Notes: generated by a model from the letters alone, not told the origin. 64,000 bases of DNA from Burhinus oedicnemus (GCA_008921705.1 VFFE01007738.1:400113-464112); one strand, 5' to 3'. Counted from the stretch's first letter, positions 36,440 through 51,364 are shown. Numbers and translations are program-made.

Positions 36440-39400
36440 TGTACCAACTTCCCTGTGATGTGAAGGGTGAATATGTTAAAGATTGTACGATATATAGATA
36501 TTGTGAGAATGGAAGCCATATAAATACTGGCCCATTTTTATGGCAGTGGTAGAATATGTAATTGACCTTGTTCAAAGCTACAAGGCTGATTTTATGAGAG
36601 GTCTGTATTTTTAATGTTTCAATTAGGGTTATATCTTCTGTTTGCCACTCAGATATACTCTAAAGTTGTTACAAGCCTTGTTCATACATGACTATGAAAT
36701 ACAGCATGTTAATCGATCATTTTAAAATAATGTTTTTATTAGAAACAGATTATTCATAGGTGTGTCTCAAAACTGCACTAGAGGAAGTTACTCAATTTTC
36801 CAGTTTATTTATTCATAAAGTCTGAAGTGCTTAGCAAGAAATGAAACAAAAATGTTGAAGTACAGCACATTCTTCATTTTGACATATCTATGGCTTATGC
36901 TTGTTCAAAACATTAATCTTTAATCAATGTTTGAAATAAAGAGGCTAGTGCTCATTAAATACAAGATCTGGAGAAGTAGTTGTGGTTAATTAGTAAAGTG
37001 TGACTTGTTTATGGATGCTAAAAAACATTTGAATGGCCTACATGTTAAAGATGCTGATGAATTAATTGTTAATGTGAAATATCTTGTTATTTCTCATGAT
37101 TCAGAAGTTAAAAATGTAGTTCCAGATTCTTAAAGGTATTTGGGTATGCAATTTCCACCGCTCTCAGCAGGAGCTTGCTTCTAACTAATTAATTTCTAGG
37201 AATTTGCCTTTCTCTCTACTGATAAGACACATATTCAGGGATAGTGCCAAAGTCCTAGCTCCTTCAGAGTGCCTTTCTCATTAGGATCAATTACTTATCA
37301 GTGACATATTATAAAGTTAATCCTGACTATTCTTGGCTTTTTTTTTTTTTTCCACGTGCTTTGTTTATCCAGAATCTGACTTCATTTATCCAGGGAGACA
37401 CCCTGCTTTAGAGGGGACAGAAGCTGATAAGCACCAGAGGCAGTGTGAATCAGTGAGTATTTCCTTGGCCTGATCAATCCACAACCTAGATAACAGCCTA
37501 TGGGTGATAAAACCTGTGAAGGCCCCTTATCGAGGGAGTCTGGGCTGCACACCAGGGTTACATACTGGAAAAGTTCCTTATTATTTAAGGAACTGAATCC
37601 TATAATAGGTCTGGTCCTTAGCCTAAGATCTCTGGCCAACCTCCAAGTTCCATAATGTTCTGATATAAACAAGTATTTTGCTGTATACCAAAGAGACTTC
37701 CCAGAGAAGAACTGAGAGTATAATTGAATATTTAGAGCCCGCAGTTCAGTCATGCTTAGACTTCATATGTCTTAAGGACCAACACTAAGCTGAATTGTTG
37801 CCTTCTTTCATTGAAGTCAATATGAGTTTTGCTATGGAAAATGATGAGAAGGGAATGGGATCCTGGGAGTGCTTACAAGGAGAAGGGTGAAAAAAAATTC
37901 TAATGTATAGTGTCAAACTGAGATTTGTTCTGTGAAATCAAAGAAAAATTATCACAAGGCTAGAGAAAACAGGAAAGACAGGAAGTATAATCACTGAAAA
38001 CCAGACAATTCTTGTCATACTGAGAGGAAAAAAGTAAGCGAAGCAGAGTTCCACTGTGTAAGAAGAATGCTGGTTGACACAGGAAAATATCCTCCAGTGA
38101 TTAAGTCACACAGTATTTACAAAGGAATTCAGCCTTGTGGTACTCTGATTCTACAGTTACTTAAAATGGGAGTAATACTAGGGGAAAAAAACTCAAGCCC
38201 AAGAACTTTAGCAAAATGTTTAATTTCTTTATTGTCCTTGAAAAAAATGGAGATGTCTGGAATTCTGAAAAGAAGTTAAAATTTTGCATTACACTGCAGG
38301 CCCTATTTACAATAGGAGATCTGAACTGAACTAATTTAATACACAATTTGCCTTTTAAGTACCACCTTTACACTTTCTGAAATAAAGGATTAGTTTGTAG
38401 GTTTGTGTAAAGATGGGAGAAAATTGGTTTCTTATCCATGCTTAATTTAAGAAGAACTTGATTCTCCAGAAGAGGTTGCTGTGAGTTCTGGGGAAGAAAA
38501 CATTGCAAACATCTCTTTTATGAAAGGAAATAGGGATCAAAAATGTGTAGGGAGCCACCTCACTGGATTAAAAAAAAAAATTCTACTGAAAATTTACATC
38601 GCGATGGTTGGGAAATAGATGGATATGTTCATGGTATTGTGACATTTCAAAGAAAATCCTCAATATAGTAACAGTTTGCAGTCACTAACATTAATTTAGA
38701 ACAGAATGCTGAACTTTTCTGTAAGCAACAAAAATAAGCTTTGTGAATGTATTAATGTCTCCAGCCATTATAGTGTTGCAAGCCTTTCTTACCATTGATT
38801 GAGAAGCAATATGATGAGGTATTTTGAACAATGGATTTATTTTTGCTTTTGTAACTAGTAACTTTGTTTCATTTAATGTGTTGAAATGGCAGGAGTATGC
38901 TACCCCTTTCATTTTTCTGCTTTTTAAAAAATAAAAGTGATTATTCTCAAATACGTTATATAAGTGAGTGTTTTAGCATTTGAAAAATGGATTTTGATTG
39001 AATGATATCAAACAGAACCGAAGAGTTCCTGCACTGTACAGTTGCAATCTGAACCATCAATTTCCACTACAGTAATGCAGACTGAAGTTACTGCTATTTA
39101 GATATTTATTTGTTAACTCTGACACTGGTATTTGAAAAATAAAAAAAACCGATGCCTTTGAAGAAGAATGCTAAATATTTTTGCTGTGTCTCTGGTACTG
39201 TGCAGAAGAACCCGGTTTTATGTCTTTGTCCACTGTTCCAATCTGCTGAAGGGGTCTAGTGATTCATGGGCCGCCTGTTGTTTTCTCCCTTTGAATCTCC
39301 TTAGAAATGGTGTTGTTTTTTTCAATGAGAGCCAGACAGATGTCAGCCTTGGTTCTGAAGAGAAGAGAGAACAGAGGATAGATAGGATCTTAGTTCATCT

Positions 39401-41840
39401 CAGCTAAAACTATTATCTTCCCAAAGAGCTGTTTACTACAGAAATTGGCTGTATTCTCTCCTTATGTTGGTCAGTTATATACCTCTTTATGAAAATAAAT
39501 TTATATACTATTTTATTTGTAGTATTTACAGTTTATCACAACAGTTTCACGATACAAGGAAAATTATCTCCTTTTTAGAGTTATGGAAACTGAGTCACAG
39601 ATAGTGTATGTTTTGCATGGCCAGGACTAAAAATTGATTGCAAGTCAGAGTTAGTGACCATTCTTCTGTCCCACAATGTATTTAGTTCAGTGCTGTTAAT
39701 TATTTGAGCATTTGGTTGATTTTAGATGCTAAAGCCAATGTCAATCTTCCTGCTGATGGACTTGTTGCCTTGCAAGAGAAGAGGAATGTCTTGTGCAACA
39801 AAAAGAAAATAAATTATAGGATTTAGGCTGGTGTAATTGTCAACAATTCATGGACTTTAACTTTCTGAATAAAAGCAACCACTTTAGGAATACTGGGCCT
39901 ACACAACTAATTATGACTAATAGACAGACCCTCTAATTCTACAGATTTTCATTACCGCTGTGTCCCCTGAGTGGTTCTAGGTTGCTTTTCCAGTGAAGGG
40001 CTGTGGGATCTGCAGTTTCTTCGCTTACCACTGTGCAGTGTAGGATCTGCAGTTCTAGCAGTATGATATGGGAATGCATAACCAGTTTTACAGCATTCCT
40101 GTTTGTCTGGAGCTACACCTAAAATGAGTTGCTGGCTTTAGGGGGCCTACTGAGTTTCATGCAGTTGCTGTCGCAAAATTATTTGCAAGAGCACACAATG
40201 GAAAGGGAATGGAGAAAAAAGTACAGACAACCGAGAACTAATTTCAGGAGATACAGTCTTAAGAGCAAGCAGAGAATGAGAAAAGATGTTGAATAAAAGA
40301 AAGAACTTCTTTTGAAATGCACAGATCAGAGCAGAAAATGAAGGTCATGGGCTAAGTCTACAGAACCTTTAAAATATTATGAGGAATCTTTAACAGATTC
40401 TGGAATGAAAGGTGCGCAAAACCTAAAAAACTCACTCCATAAATCCATGTTTACACTGTCTTAAAACTGCTAAAAGAGGCTTTCTGAGCTTGCTGATGCA
40501 TGGACAGGCATCTTGCTTTTCTCTTTCAAAGATATATGCCTCTAAGAAGAGACAGAAGTAAAAAAGAATTATTTTATAATAAAAACAGTGTCTGCAAAGC
40601 TCGTCTTAAAGGTCAGAAAGTGGAACACTTACCAGAATGCACCTTTTATTTCAGTACTTTGAGAACAGCTATTGGCTCTATAGCTTACAGTGCCAGTGTT
40701 GAACTTGTAAATGCTTATGTCCGTGGTTTTTTATGCTAATTCCAGCTATAAGAAAGATAGACAGAGTTAGATGGTGACCAATTAACTTTAAATTCCTAAG
40801 ACAGCTGTATCTCTGCCTCTAAAGGCTTATTACTAGCACACAGATCAGTAACTGCAAAGAAGAAGGGTACCCACAGAAATTCTTAGTTTGGGTGCAAACA
40901 CCTGGGGACCGATCCCAGATGCTCAGCACAGTCCTGTGAAGAGGCACTGGAGGAAGCTCTGTTAGAAGGGAACCAGTGTAACCACAGAATGAAGTATTCT
41001 GTGCGGTGTCATTAGTTAAGATGAAGTGATTACCCACCCAGAGCTTGGCTGGCATCATGTGTCGCATGCATAGAACATCTCAACTGGAAGTAACCAGCCT
41101 GTTCCCGCTCAGAATAGCACTGTATGCCTAGATGTCCCTGAAAACATCAGTTTGTCCTCAGAAAGTCCTGTTCTTTACATGTCTTTCTGAACCAGCTGGA
41201 GCAGAACTTTGCCGTATCTTTTACTGTATTTTCTTTGAATTACAAACATTTCGTTTAAGAGCCATTTTGGAAGCCTGCATTGAAGAGTTCTCTTTGCAAG
41301 CATGGAAGAGTATCTGGCTATATGTGACTATTTAAATATTTCTGATATTTCATCCTTCCAAAGGTTTTCTATTCAGCATTGAATATTATGGATTCAGCTT
41401 AAAAGTACAGCGCAACTCCTTAGCAACTCTTAGCTTGCCATCAATTTTTTTCCCCTCAGTTTGTCAGGAAAATAAATGTAATTTGAAGACTTTGAAATAG
41501 ATAGTGGTTATGACATGTGGCTTGGAACTGACGCAGCAAATCTTCTTGTTCACACTTTGGCTTGTGAGTTTATAATGTGGACTGTGAAATCTTGTTTATT
41601 TGGAAGAGCCAGAGTAAATAACATAGTAAACAAGCAGAATGTGGAGACAGTCCCTTTTATTTCCTGTGTTGCTCTAGTGCCAGTGAGGTCTGTTCCCAGC
41701 CATTGACTGTCACTGGACTGGAGGCTGTATAAACAGTGCAGAGACTTGCACAGGGAAGTTTAAACTTGGTGTTTATGGCAGCAGGCAATAGAGGAATAGA
41801 AATAAACAGGCAGTACATGGAATCTGGAACAGCTATAGCT

Positions 41841-41875
41841 GGGGAAAAGGGGGTGGGGGGAGCTGGGGAGGGGGG
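41841..41875 (+). other. Strong G-quadruplex motif
   Basis: Five G runs of 4, 5, 6, 4 and 6 bases are separated by AAAA, T, AGCT and A. Loops are short and there is a spare fifth run, so this is the best quadruplex candidate in the window. No promoter or gene start is recognisable near it. Confidence 0.7.
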
Positions 41876-44800
41876 CAAATTGTGGCTGCTAGGCTGCTAA
41901 ATGTGAAAGAAAGTACATAAACATTAGAAATAATAAATCAAGAGGCTGACTGGAAGGGAGAGTGAGCATTTCAGTAGTGAATGTGAGTGGATTGCTTGTC
42001 AGACATTGAAAGTGAAGACAAGCAAGACAAGTGGTATATATTTAATGAAATAAAGGAGACCTTGGAGAAGGGTTCAAAATGTGGCACCAGAGGACCAGTT
42101 ACGAAAACAGTCTTCACAGTGAGTAGGATGCAATTGTATTTGCTTTAGTCTACAGAGCAAATTGCTGAAATTGAGACAGAGGTAGCAAGAAACTGGATGA
42201 AACTTTGAATAGGAAAGGCTATACTATGCAAAAGATGCAGGGAGATTGTGAGAAAGCCTTTGCTTTCTAGATAGAGAAATGAGAAACAAGTTACCTCTCA
42301 CTCAGCCGTGCCTTCCCCAGCTGTTGAACAGGACGTACAACTAGGGCTCTGTAGCAAGGAACTTGGCTGTGAGGAAAGCCCAGCAGGTGAGCTGACTCCG
42401 AAAGTGGCATAAGCTGTCATCAGGTTCTGTTGATATGTTCTGGGGTTTTTTTAATGTGTTTAATCAACACTTTACCATGAAATTTTCCCTTTCAGAAAAC
42501 TACAATTTCACAATGGGACCATTTGAGTTTGAATTCCAGCCACTTCTACAGGAATGCAATGCATGAACAGCTTCATGTTTTGCCAGGACATCAGGCACTA
42601 GAGAGACAGGCAAAGATGATGTTTTGGACAGAAGAAAAGATATGACTATCCTGATTTATTCCACCTTTGGAATTAGCTCATAAATCCCAGTAGGGAATGA
42701 AAGTCATGATAGCTCTGAAATATTTATTGGTCTTTTTCCTTATTCTCTCTTCTTTAATTATACTAAGGTAGTAAACAACTTTACTCTCAATTAAGCAGAT
42801 TAACTGTAGTGTTTGAAATTTAACTCTCCAGTCCTTTGCTCTTGCAGATTTTAGCTAATGGTATGTGTGTTCACATGCACACCTGAAGATTTATCATTGT
42901 AACTCTCATTAGCCTGAACAGGGGCCATGTGGATCATTTCCCATGTAATATGTTGAAATCTAACTTTCTTATTAACCTTAAAGAGATTCATGGGGCTAAT
43001 TGCTGGCAATCATGCAGGAGATGAACCCCAATATGTTGTTTGTAAACAGGTTCTTGTGATTCCTGAGACATGTACCCATATTTCCCTCAGAATTAACCAA
43101 AATAGCCTTTAATATAGGTAGTACCTATGGCAACTGTTTTAAAATATTTAAACAACATGAAATACACAAATCATTATTGTGTGTAAGTTATTGCTGGCTT
43201 GATACTACCATGACTTATACATGCTTTCACGAAAAGTCTGGTTTCCAGCATGAATATGTGAAATCTGTGTAAGACTGCAGATGCTTTCCTATGAGGTTTC
43301 CTTTTTCTGATCTTTGCTCCCACCAGTGGTCCTTGCTAAGAAAATTAATCAGGAAGGGGTAACCTGTCTGTGATTTTTAATATACCATTTTGATTTTTAA
43401 ACAGACTAGAACAGGGTTGGACTCAAATCTGGGGCTGCTCTGCCTGCATAGCAGGAAACAGCTGATAAAACCACTCAGTGTTTTTTCTTAAGCTTCATAT
43501 TCTACTGTGTAAGTGATAGTGTTAGAAGAGATTTGGGAGATGAACTCTGCCCTTGCCTTTGTCTTCACGCTAGCACTGTCTGGGGTGACTCAGCTGCATG
43601 TCACAGAAGCCTAAATGCTTCCTATAGAAAGCACAGCAGAAACGTCTGAGACCAATAGGAAGGATTTATTGCTCGAGGCTGGTGGGCGGCAGATGGTGAT
43701 CTGGGGTAGCTCTCTCCATCTGCCCAGGAAGCAATTGCAGGGAGAAGCCTTCTGCCTTTGAGTAGGATCAGGAGCATCTTTCACCAGGGATATAAGGGTG
43801 ACCAAGGGAGGATGTAGATGATATGGTATCAAAACCTTTTCTTCTTGAATTCATTGCCTCTGGTAACAGAAGGTGGAATCTCTGGATGAGAAAAAAGGAA
43901 ACAGAGGCAGGAGGTTATAGGAATTGCAGTCAAATCTCACTACAAGTTTTCCCAGGGACTTATTTTCCCCTTTCCACAAAGATGACAACCATTAGTAAAA
44001 AGTCTGTGAAATTTGGATCTGAGCTCTGTGATCAGAGCTTTTAAGGTATGGATGCACAAATGTTTGCTTATTTCTACTTCATAAAAATGTATACCAATAA
44101 AATGAAGGTATATACACTTGTTTTAAAATGTGTATGCTGATGTTATATTTTGATCCTTTCCCTGTGATTTAATGTTTGATTCAGGGGTCCCTTTTTAGCT
44201 CTATATTTACAAAAATGAAGAAGCTTAAGATTTAGCCTCAAGAGACTAGCACAGTGTAATTCTCTCTATGCTTGTAATTATCACAGGACATATATTCTAA
44301 AAGCATTAAGTCTCTCTGAAGTCTTTGAAAACTTTGAGCAATGCAACTTGCGCATCAAGATGCAGAGAGAATGGGTGGAATCAGGCACCTGGAACATGCA
44401 AAGGATGTCCTTCTTGTACTGTATTATTTTTTAGGCAATTCTAGATGTCCAGTCTGCAGGCTATATGCAAGCTTCTTTTATTACCAGATCTACACTTTCT
44501 TGGCAAACCTTTTGTAGTTGTTATTTGGGATTCAACTTCAAAAACAATACTGTTGCTTCAAAAAGTTTTTTCTTAAATATTGCTGAAACAGACCAATGAG
44601 TTGATACTCCATTTTCAATAAATTGGTTGAAACTGAGTGTCATGGGATTTACTCTGCTATCACTGGGAGCAAGATTTGATCTATTGGTTTCATTTGTATT
44701 ATGTTCAATGGTTGTGTACTTCAGCTGGCATCTTAATATGGCTAGCAATTTAACGGGGCTTGATGAAACACTCTCTGTATGCTTTCTCTGTGAGGTTGTT

Positions 44801-47687
44801 TTTACATCAGAATCCTTGGGCATCCCAACTAGTTCAGCGACTAGAACCATCTGTTCGTGAAGTTAATGAGTTCTTGTCTACTTGTTCCTACTAAAAAAAA
44901 TGCAGTCTGTCATTGATACCTGTTCAGTTATGAAATATGCCATGAAACATCTTTTTTTCTTTTTTCGTTTCTTTACTCGGAACATCTGTAGCACTTGAAT
45001 TCTAGGACAAAACGGTAAATTGCTTTGATTTGCAGACTGCTAGCAGTGCTTTTTTGTCTTCACTCTGAATACTAGCTCCGCCACATGTTCTGTATCTCCT
45101 TTTTGCCTGATGCTCTTCCAGAGCCCTGTGTAGGTTCTCCTCCAGAAAAACTCTAGGCCTAAGTAATATTGGGAAGTATGGTCTTGAGAATATTTTCTTC
45201 ACTTGCTTTTAATATTTAGACCTTATAAGTTTGGATTTAAGGACTGTGCAAAACCTTTCGATTTAGTCTGTGGTGATGTATCCTGGCCTTTGTCTCCCCA
45301 TTAGTATTCCGAAGTCTGGACAAATGCTTCAGAAATTTTTTAATTTTTTGTGTTGTTTTTTTCTTTACTGTGAGTTGCTCCTATAAGCCCTTGATTCAGA
45401 ATGGCATTTGCATCTATGCTTTACTCGTAAGCCTGTGATCATTCCCATTTGGGGAGGAGACGAAGTAGGGAAAAGATGATTATATACTTTAGTGCTGTGC
45501 TGGACTGGGACCCTGACAATGCTTTTTATCATAGGTGTCTTGCCTTGGGTTTGCTGGAATGTGTTCTGTGACTTCTAGAAGTGATTTACATTTCATCTAC
45601 AGCCTTATTCTCTTTGTACATAGCATCTTGTTCTGAATACTTATGACTGATAATAGTCCTTGCTGAAGAGAAAATTTACTACCAGGGAAAACTGTTTGTG
45701 GATGGGTTTGGTTTTTAGCTCTGTGTTCAGGAAAAGGGACTGCAAATGTGCTATCTGCAGCTGCAAATAGCTGTGTAAAGCTCATTAACAGAAAATGAAA
45801 TAAATTACATACCTCCACTTTTTTTAAACAACAAATCAATTTGCACTAAACCCACTTATGCAGCCAATTACAATACATGTACATAGGTAAAACTATAGAA
45901 GCTAATCCAAGGGAAAGTGTGTAATACCATAGTATTTGTCCAAGAAAATACCTTCTCTTAAGCTACCAGTCTTAATTCATTCCATTCCTACCAGTTGTGT
46001 GAACAAGAGATGATTTCCTGTTTAGCTTACTTGAATTGGACATAAGAGGAGATAGAAAGACAACTGAAAAATCATTAAATGTTTGTGCAAATCATAAGCT
46101 AGATTTGGGATGTTTTCCTAATGCAAGACAACTGGAGATCACCTATTTCAAAAGTGAGTTACTTCTAGTAAATCAAAGCAGCTCATTTAGAAATGAGATT
46201 ACTCAAAGTTTACATCATCAAAACCGTCACTAACATGTGACTCAGAGGAATCATGGGCAATTCATGTCTGTCGTGTCCTCATTTACTGAACATAGCAAAG
46301 TAAATTCACATCAACAAGGTTAGTTTGTGTTGGTTCTCCTAATGTTAGTCCCCTAGTACTGAGGATTATTTTCTGTATGATAGAAAATTTAGGGCAGTGA
46401 AAGGGTGATGGAATTATTGGAGTGCATGTTTGTAATTTTACATGCTGTCACTCAATAAGAAGATAATCTTGATTTGCTCCCACCTGATGTTGCTGAGTTG
46501 CTTGAAGATTAATTTTGAATTGGCTTAATTTTTGCCAGAATAATAACTTTAAGGTAAAGTAAGACTGTGAAAACACATTGCATGGAATATCCTATTATGA
46601 TGGTACCTTAAGGGGAAGCAGCTTGAACTACCCGTTGTAGGTGTTTGAGGTCATCCAAAAAAAGGATAAGAAAAGAAGGACACCTTATTGCTTGTTTAGG
46701 TCTGCCAGGTCACACTACCGAAACCTTTCATTCTTTTACGTTAAAGCCATATAATTAAATGTCTGCTCATCTCTACCTCTGCAGGTTCCTGGTGAAAAAA
46801 TGTATTTGCTAGAATAGGATCCCACTGCATACATACAAGAAGGCGGTTTCACTAACTTGCCTGTGTTCATACAGAAACAGCTGCCTATTTTAGAAATGAT
46901 GGTGCTCTGATCGCATTGTCTTGCGAATTTCAATGTCCACTTCAATGGGAAAAGCAACAGTTATGTTCCCCTACACAGATGCAATTTCCTCTGAACTTGT
47001 TGCAGCCAGTGCCTTGACTAAGACAGATGGAGAAAATATGTGTTTGAACGAAAAGCAGAATTACATTGCCTATGTAATGAAGCTGCTGTGCAGGTAACTA
47101 ATTCTGGTGCTCCCTAGAGCCTGATAGCTTTGCCTTTGCAACAGGTTAATAATATTCAGAAGTGGATATAAATTTTACCTATAAAGGACTAAAATTCACA
47201 TAGCATGATTACTAGTTGAAAATATATTCCCTTTTCCAGATAGTGAAAAAATCTTATTAACCAGCATGGATTTTTTTTTTAATAGATTACTGTATACTGA
47301 CACACACATGCATTTTCGTTACCTGGCTTTTTAAAAAAAAAGATTTTAAATTACTGTCTTCTAGAGTAGAAACTGAAATCAAGTTGTTTGGCAATTGTAC
47401 CTTCTAGCCATTAGCTAGATGGCTGTAAATCATAGTGAACTGAGCTCTGCAGCTTTCTCCATGAATAGGTCCATGAATTGTTGTTTAGGTTTTGATACAA
47501 TTTCAGCCACCACATTCCAGTTGGAATAATATGAAAACTAGAAGAATGAAACACATAAAACTGGTCAAAAACCTTCTGATGAAACCTTTTATCCAAGCAG
47601 ACAAATTGGACTTTTCTACCTTAATGCTCAACAAACTCACTTCAACAACAGCAACAAGCCAAAAAAAAAAAGCAAACAAAGTAATTT

Positions 47688-47711
47688 TTTGGTTTTCATT
47701 TGAAAACCAAA
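47688..47711. other. Perfect 10-bp hairpin
   Basis: TTTGGTTTTC and its reverse complement GAAAACCAAA flank a 4-base ATTT loop. The stem is too short for a microRNA precursor, and no terminator role applies in this genome type. Confidence 0.7.
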
Positions 47712-50700
47712 TTGTTTTTCATTCAGAAATATCACATTAAATATGTCAATTTAAAGAAAACTCCAAATATTTTTATTTAGCTGGAATAATTTTCATTTTT
47801 TTTTCTACTGGGGTTTTCAAAATTGGTGGTTGAAAGCTTTTCTATAAGAAGAAGTTCATTCCTTTCCAACTGATGCACGGAGAAATCACCAGTGACTCCT
47901 TGATTTGACACTAGGTCAGAGTAACTGGACAGATATCCTTAAGAAGAATATGGTGTATGCAACTGCGGTGTTTCCTGCTCGTTCAGATAGGTGCACTGTC
48001 TTTGGCAAATTCTTCTATTTGAGATGAGCCTCCTGTATCCCTGGCTGCCATCTTATGTTGCTTTGCTGTTCTAAGGGGAACACTTAAATCTGTTTACTTA
48101 AGCGTTATGCTGGTTGACTTTTACCATCATCTTGAACTGTGGCATGGAGTCAGGACTAAGCTCAGCTCTGCCCACACAGTGCAGGGCAAAGCTGGCCTCC
48201 AGAGAGAGCTGGTTCTGTGTCCGAAGTACCAGCACTTCTGTCCTAGCCTGGCACCCGTGCATCGGTCTCTATTATCAGTACTTAGAGCTACATGGGACAA
48301 ATTTCCCTTGCTCCACATTTGGGGACAAAGCTGAAATTGAGTTTTGTAGCCAAAAATACTGCAGGAAATGGCAAGGGGCCTAACTCTTCTCAATGAGGTG
48401 GTTACGGACCTATGTCTATGCAGGGCTTCTTGTTTCATGAACAGTTTGGAGGTTTGGACCTAAATGAGAAAACACACAGTGTATTCTTCTCTGAGAGCTT
48501 GTTTTGACCCCAGAAGGTGTCAGAATAAAGAACCCTGTGGCTCAGTGTCCCGTCTCTGGCAGAAGCTTTCAGAATATGCTTTGGGAAGAGTGTCAGAACA
48601 GGGCTAGCGTATGTCTTCTCCTAATACTTCCTCATTTCCAGCTATTTTGTGTTAAAGAACTTCCTGAGCCTGGTGTGGTTTCTGTTTATTCATTACCCAC
48701 CAGTCAACCACCTACAGAGAAGAGGAACTGCTGCTGTTTGTTTTGAACTTCAGTATCAGCTGGCTTTGCTTATACCCCACAGCTCTGGGGGAAGGAGTGA
48801 ACTATCAGTCCCACTTCCTCTTCTCCATGCTCATCATGGATTTGAGAGACCTCTTTCATATCCCCTCCAGCCATCTCTTTGCAGGCCAAAGAGTTTGTCA
48901 CTGCGTAGGTGCAGTTACATCAGAAAGGCTGTGGTGGATAAACACAACACATTTATAATCATGAAATAAAATCAAATTACATTTATTCTAAAAAATGGCA
49001 ATGTGCATTGAGATGACAGTTACTTGTCTTCAAGAATGAAACACACTAGTTCTAGACGTAAAATTGTTCAACTTCAAATATGCATTGAAATTACAGACCT
49101 GGCAGTTTAATTGTACTCTTATCATTCTGCTAAATGTGGGTATTTTATCCAAATATACAGTCATGTTAAGCTGCGTCAGTTAGGAAAGGAATTGCTTATA
49201 TTCATAGAAAAAAAAATATAAAGTAATATGTGTTTGTTTAAATTGTCACCAGGATCTTCTGTGTGCCTTCTTTACTACACAGTGCAGGAAAATCATGTGT
49301 GCTCTGTTGCTGCTGTATTGAAAGAATTCTCTCATCTCTTATGACTGTGCATCATGTTTGACGGTGTTTCTCAAAGCTCTGCTCCCAGGCTCTTGTTATT
49401 ATGAATCTCAATTTTCATTAAAACAAAAACAATACCCTAGAGCCTTCTTGATGGCAGAGAGAAGCTGTAAGTGTGCAGTATGTGCTTCAAAAGGTTTAAA
49501 AAATAAACGACTAATGGAAAGTCCAATTAAAACAAAAATCATGATTTTGTGAGTGCTGACCTCACAAATTTTTGAACAGTTAGCAATTTTTCAGAAGTTA
49601 GAAATCCTGTATAAACTTATGGCACTGCTGTGAATACTGGCATATAAGGATCTTGCAATTCCACAGCTGGAAACTTGAGTAGACTCTAAATGAAACACTT
49701 TACAATTAAATCATCCTTCAAGCATCCTTCTTCAGCATGCTGCCTTTTAGATCTTCACTGTGAAGCAAAATCCTGCCTTCCTTTTGAAAGAGGAATGAAG
49801 ATGGGGGAGGAGAGAAAAATTAAGATTCGGTTGTGAAAAGAAATTCAGATAAATAAATGAGAGGCCTCTTTCTCTTTCCTAATCTTAGTACAAATGCTAT
49901 TTAATAAGATACCAACAACATTCAATTAGCATCAATCTATGCAAGATGCTACAAACATATTTATGAGGTCACACTCATTTAAAATATTAGAGGTGTAATT
50001 ACCAGCCGAGTGCTACAAAACTAAGTGGAACAATACATTTATCTCACAAACATTCAGAAAAGCATCAAGAAAATGTTCCCATCTGCTGTATGACCAGGCT
50101 AATTTAACTTTATATCAACCTTCCTATTAAAACAATCACTTTAGATAAGAAAAGGACACATTCATATCTGTCACTTTCTTTAATTTGCAGCATGCACACT
50201 CTGTAGTTTTTGAGAAATGGTAAATGAGTTACAAGTAAACGCTGCCCTGCTCTTCTGGGGATTCGCACTTGAACTATTTAGTTGCTTCATGGATTTTTAG
50301 TGAGGTTGATTTATCCAGCAGCAGTAATTGAATAGGAAATACCAGTACCCAGCAGCTTTGAAATTTGGGACATTTAATGTGTAGCTGATTTAATAAGAAA
50401 ACTGGATGAGAATTCCAGGCACAAGGAATAATGTAATTTCTTAAAGTATTGAAATAGGTACAGGTACTGGTTCTATAAATCATTTAGATCCATTTACTCC
50501 ATTTTGGAAATGTTGATGTAACCTTACTAACTTAAATGCAGTGGGATTTACATTTTATAAACAACTAAGGTGAAGAATAACTCTGGCGTATCTCTTGCAG
50601 CAGTAAAAAAATACATTCTGAGTCTTTTCCATGAAACCATTTGTGGCAATAATTCAAATTCCAGAAACATTTAAAGGTTTGCAGAACTTTAGTGGAGACA

Positions 50701-51346
50701 AACTAAAGACGTTTTTAATTCATGTCCATATCGACTCCATAAAGAAAGTTTACCCCAGTTGCTGTGATTAATGCACTGCTGTATTGTGTCTGAGACAAAT
50801 AACTTTGATATTGACCAATTCAATGCATGTTACTTCCTCCGCAATTAATCATTGTGGCAAGTTTTCCTCTAATTAAAAAAAAATTAAAAAAGAAAGGAAT
50901 TAGTGGCAAAAAAAAGACAGCTGCTACATATACAAACAGCAAACTGTTTACTGGCCCAGGATGACTGGAAGGGGAGGGGGGAATTGTATTTATCATCATG
51001 CATTTGGTTAAGGAATGAGCAGGATCAACTTTGCTGTGTTATGATCTGGCCAGTACACACATTTGGTTTTGTCTATGGCCAGACTGATCTCCATGTTGTC
51101 AACAGTAGCTTATTCTTGCTGTTAACGCTTTCAGAAATTCAGGAGCTATTCATACACACAAATTCTGCTGTGCAATAAGCATATCTGCTTGCCACAGGAT
51201 GCAGCAATTTCTGAATACGTAGACTACCATAGTTCACAAAATAAACTCTCTTAAAAGACAAACTGTGTTCAGACATGTCCCTGTCAACATAGGCACTATA
51301 CAAGCAAATGAAATAGTGGCCTCTTTTATCTACTGCATAATAAACC

Positions 51347-51364
51347 CTCTCTCTCTTTCTCTCT
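51347..51364. repeat. (CT)n-rich run
   Basis: CT units with one CTTT interruption. Simple repeat. Confidence 0.7.

Noticed and set aside
36163..36519. 118-codon minus-strand frame
   Set aside because: Same reasons; it also contains a small tandem duplication at 36400-36439.
37382..37753. 123-codon minus-strand frame
   Set aside because: No recognisable domain, no neighbour in the same frame, and a few frames of this length are expected by chance in 64 kb.
48107..48969. Cluster of plus-strand frames of 75-106 codons, with an overlapping 103-codon minus-strand frame
   Set aside because: The frames overlap in different registers on both strands in a GC-richer patch; no family is recognisable and lengths are within chance.
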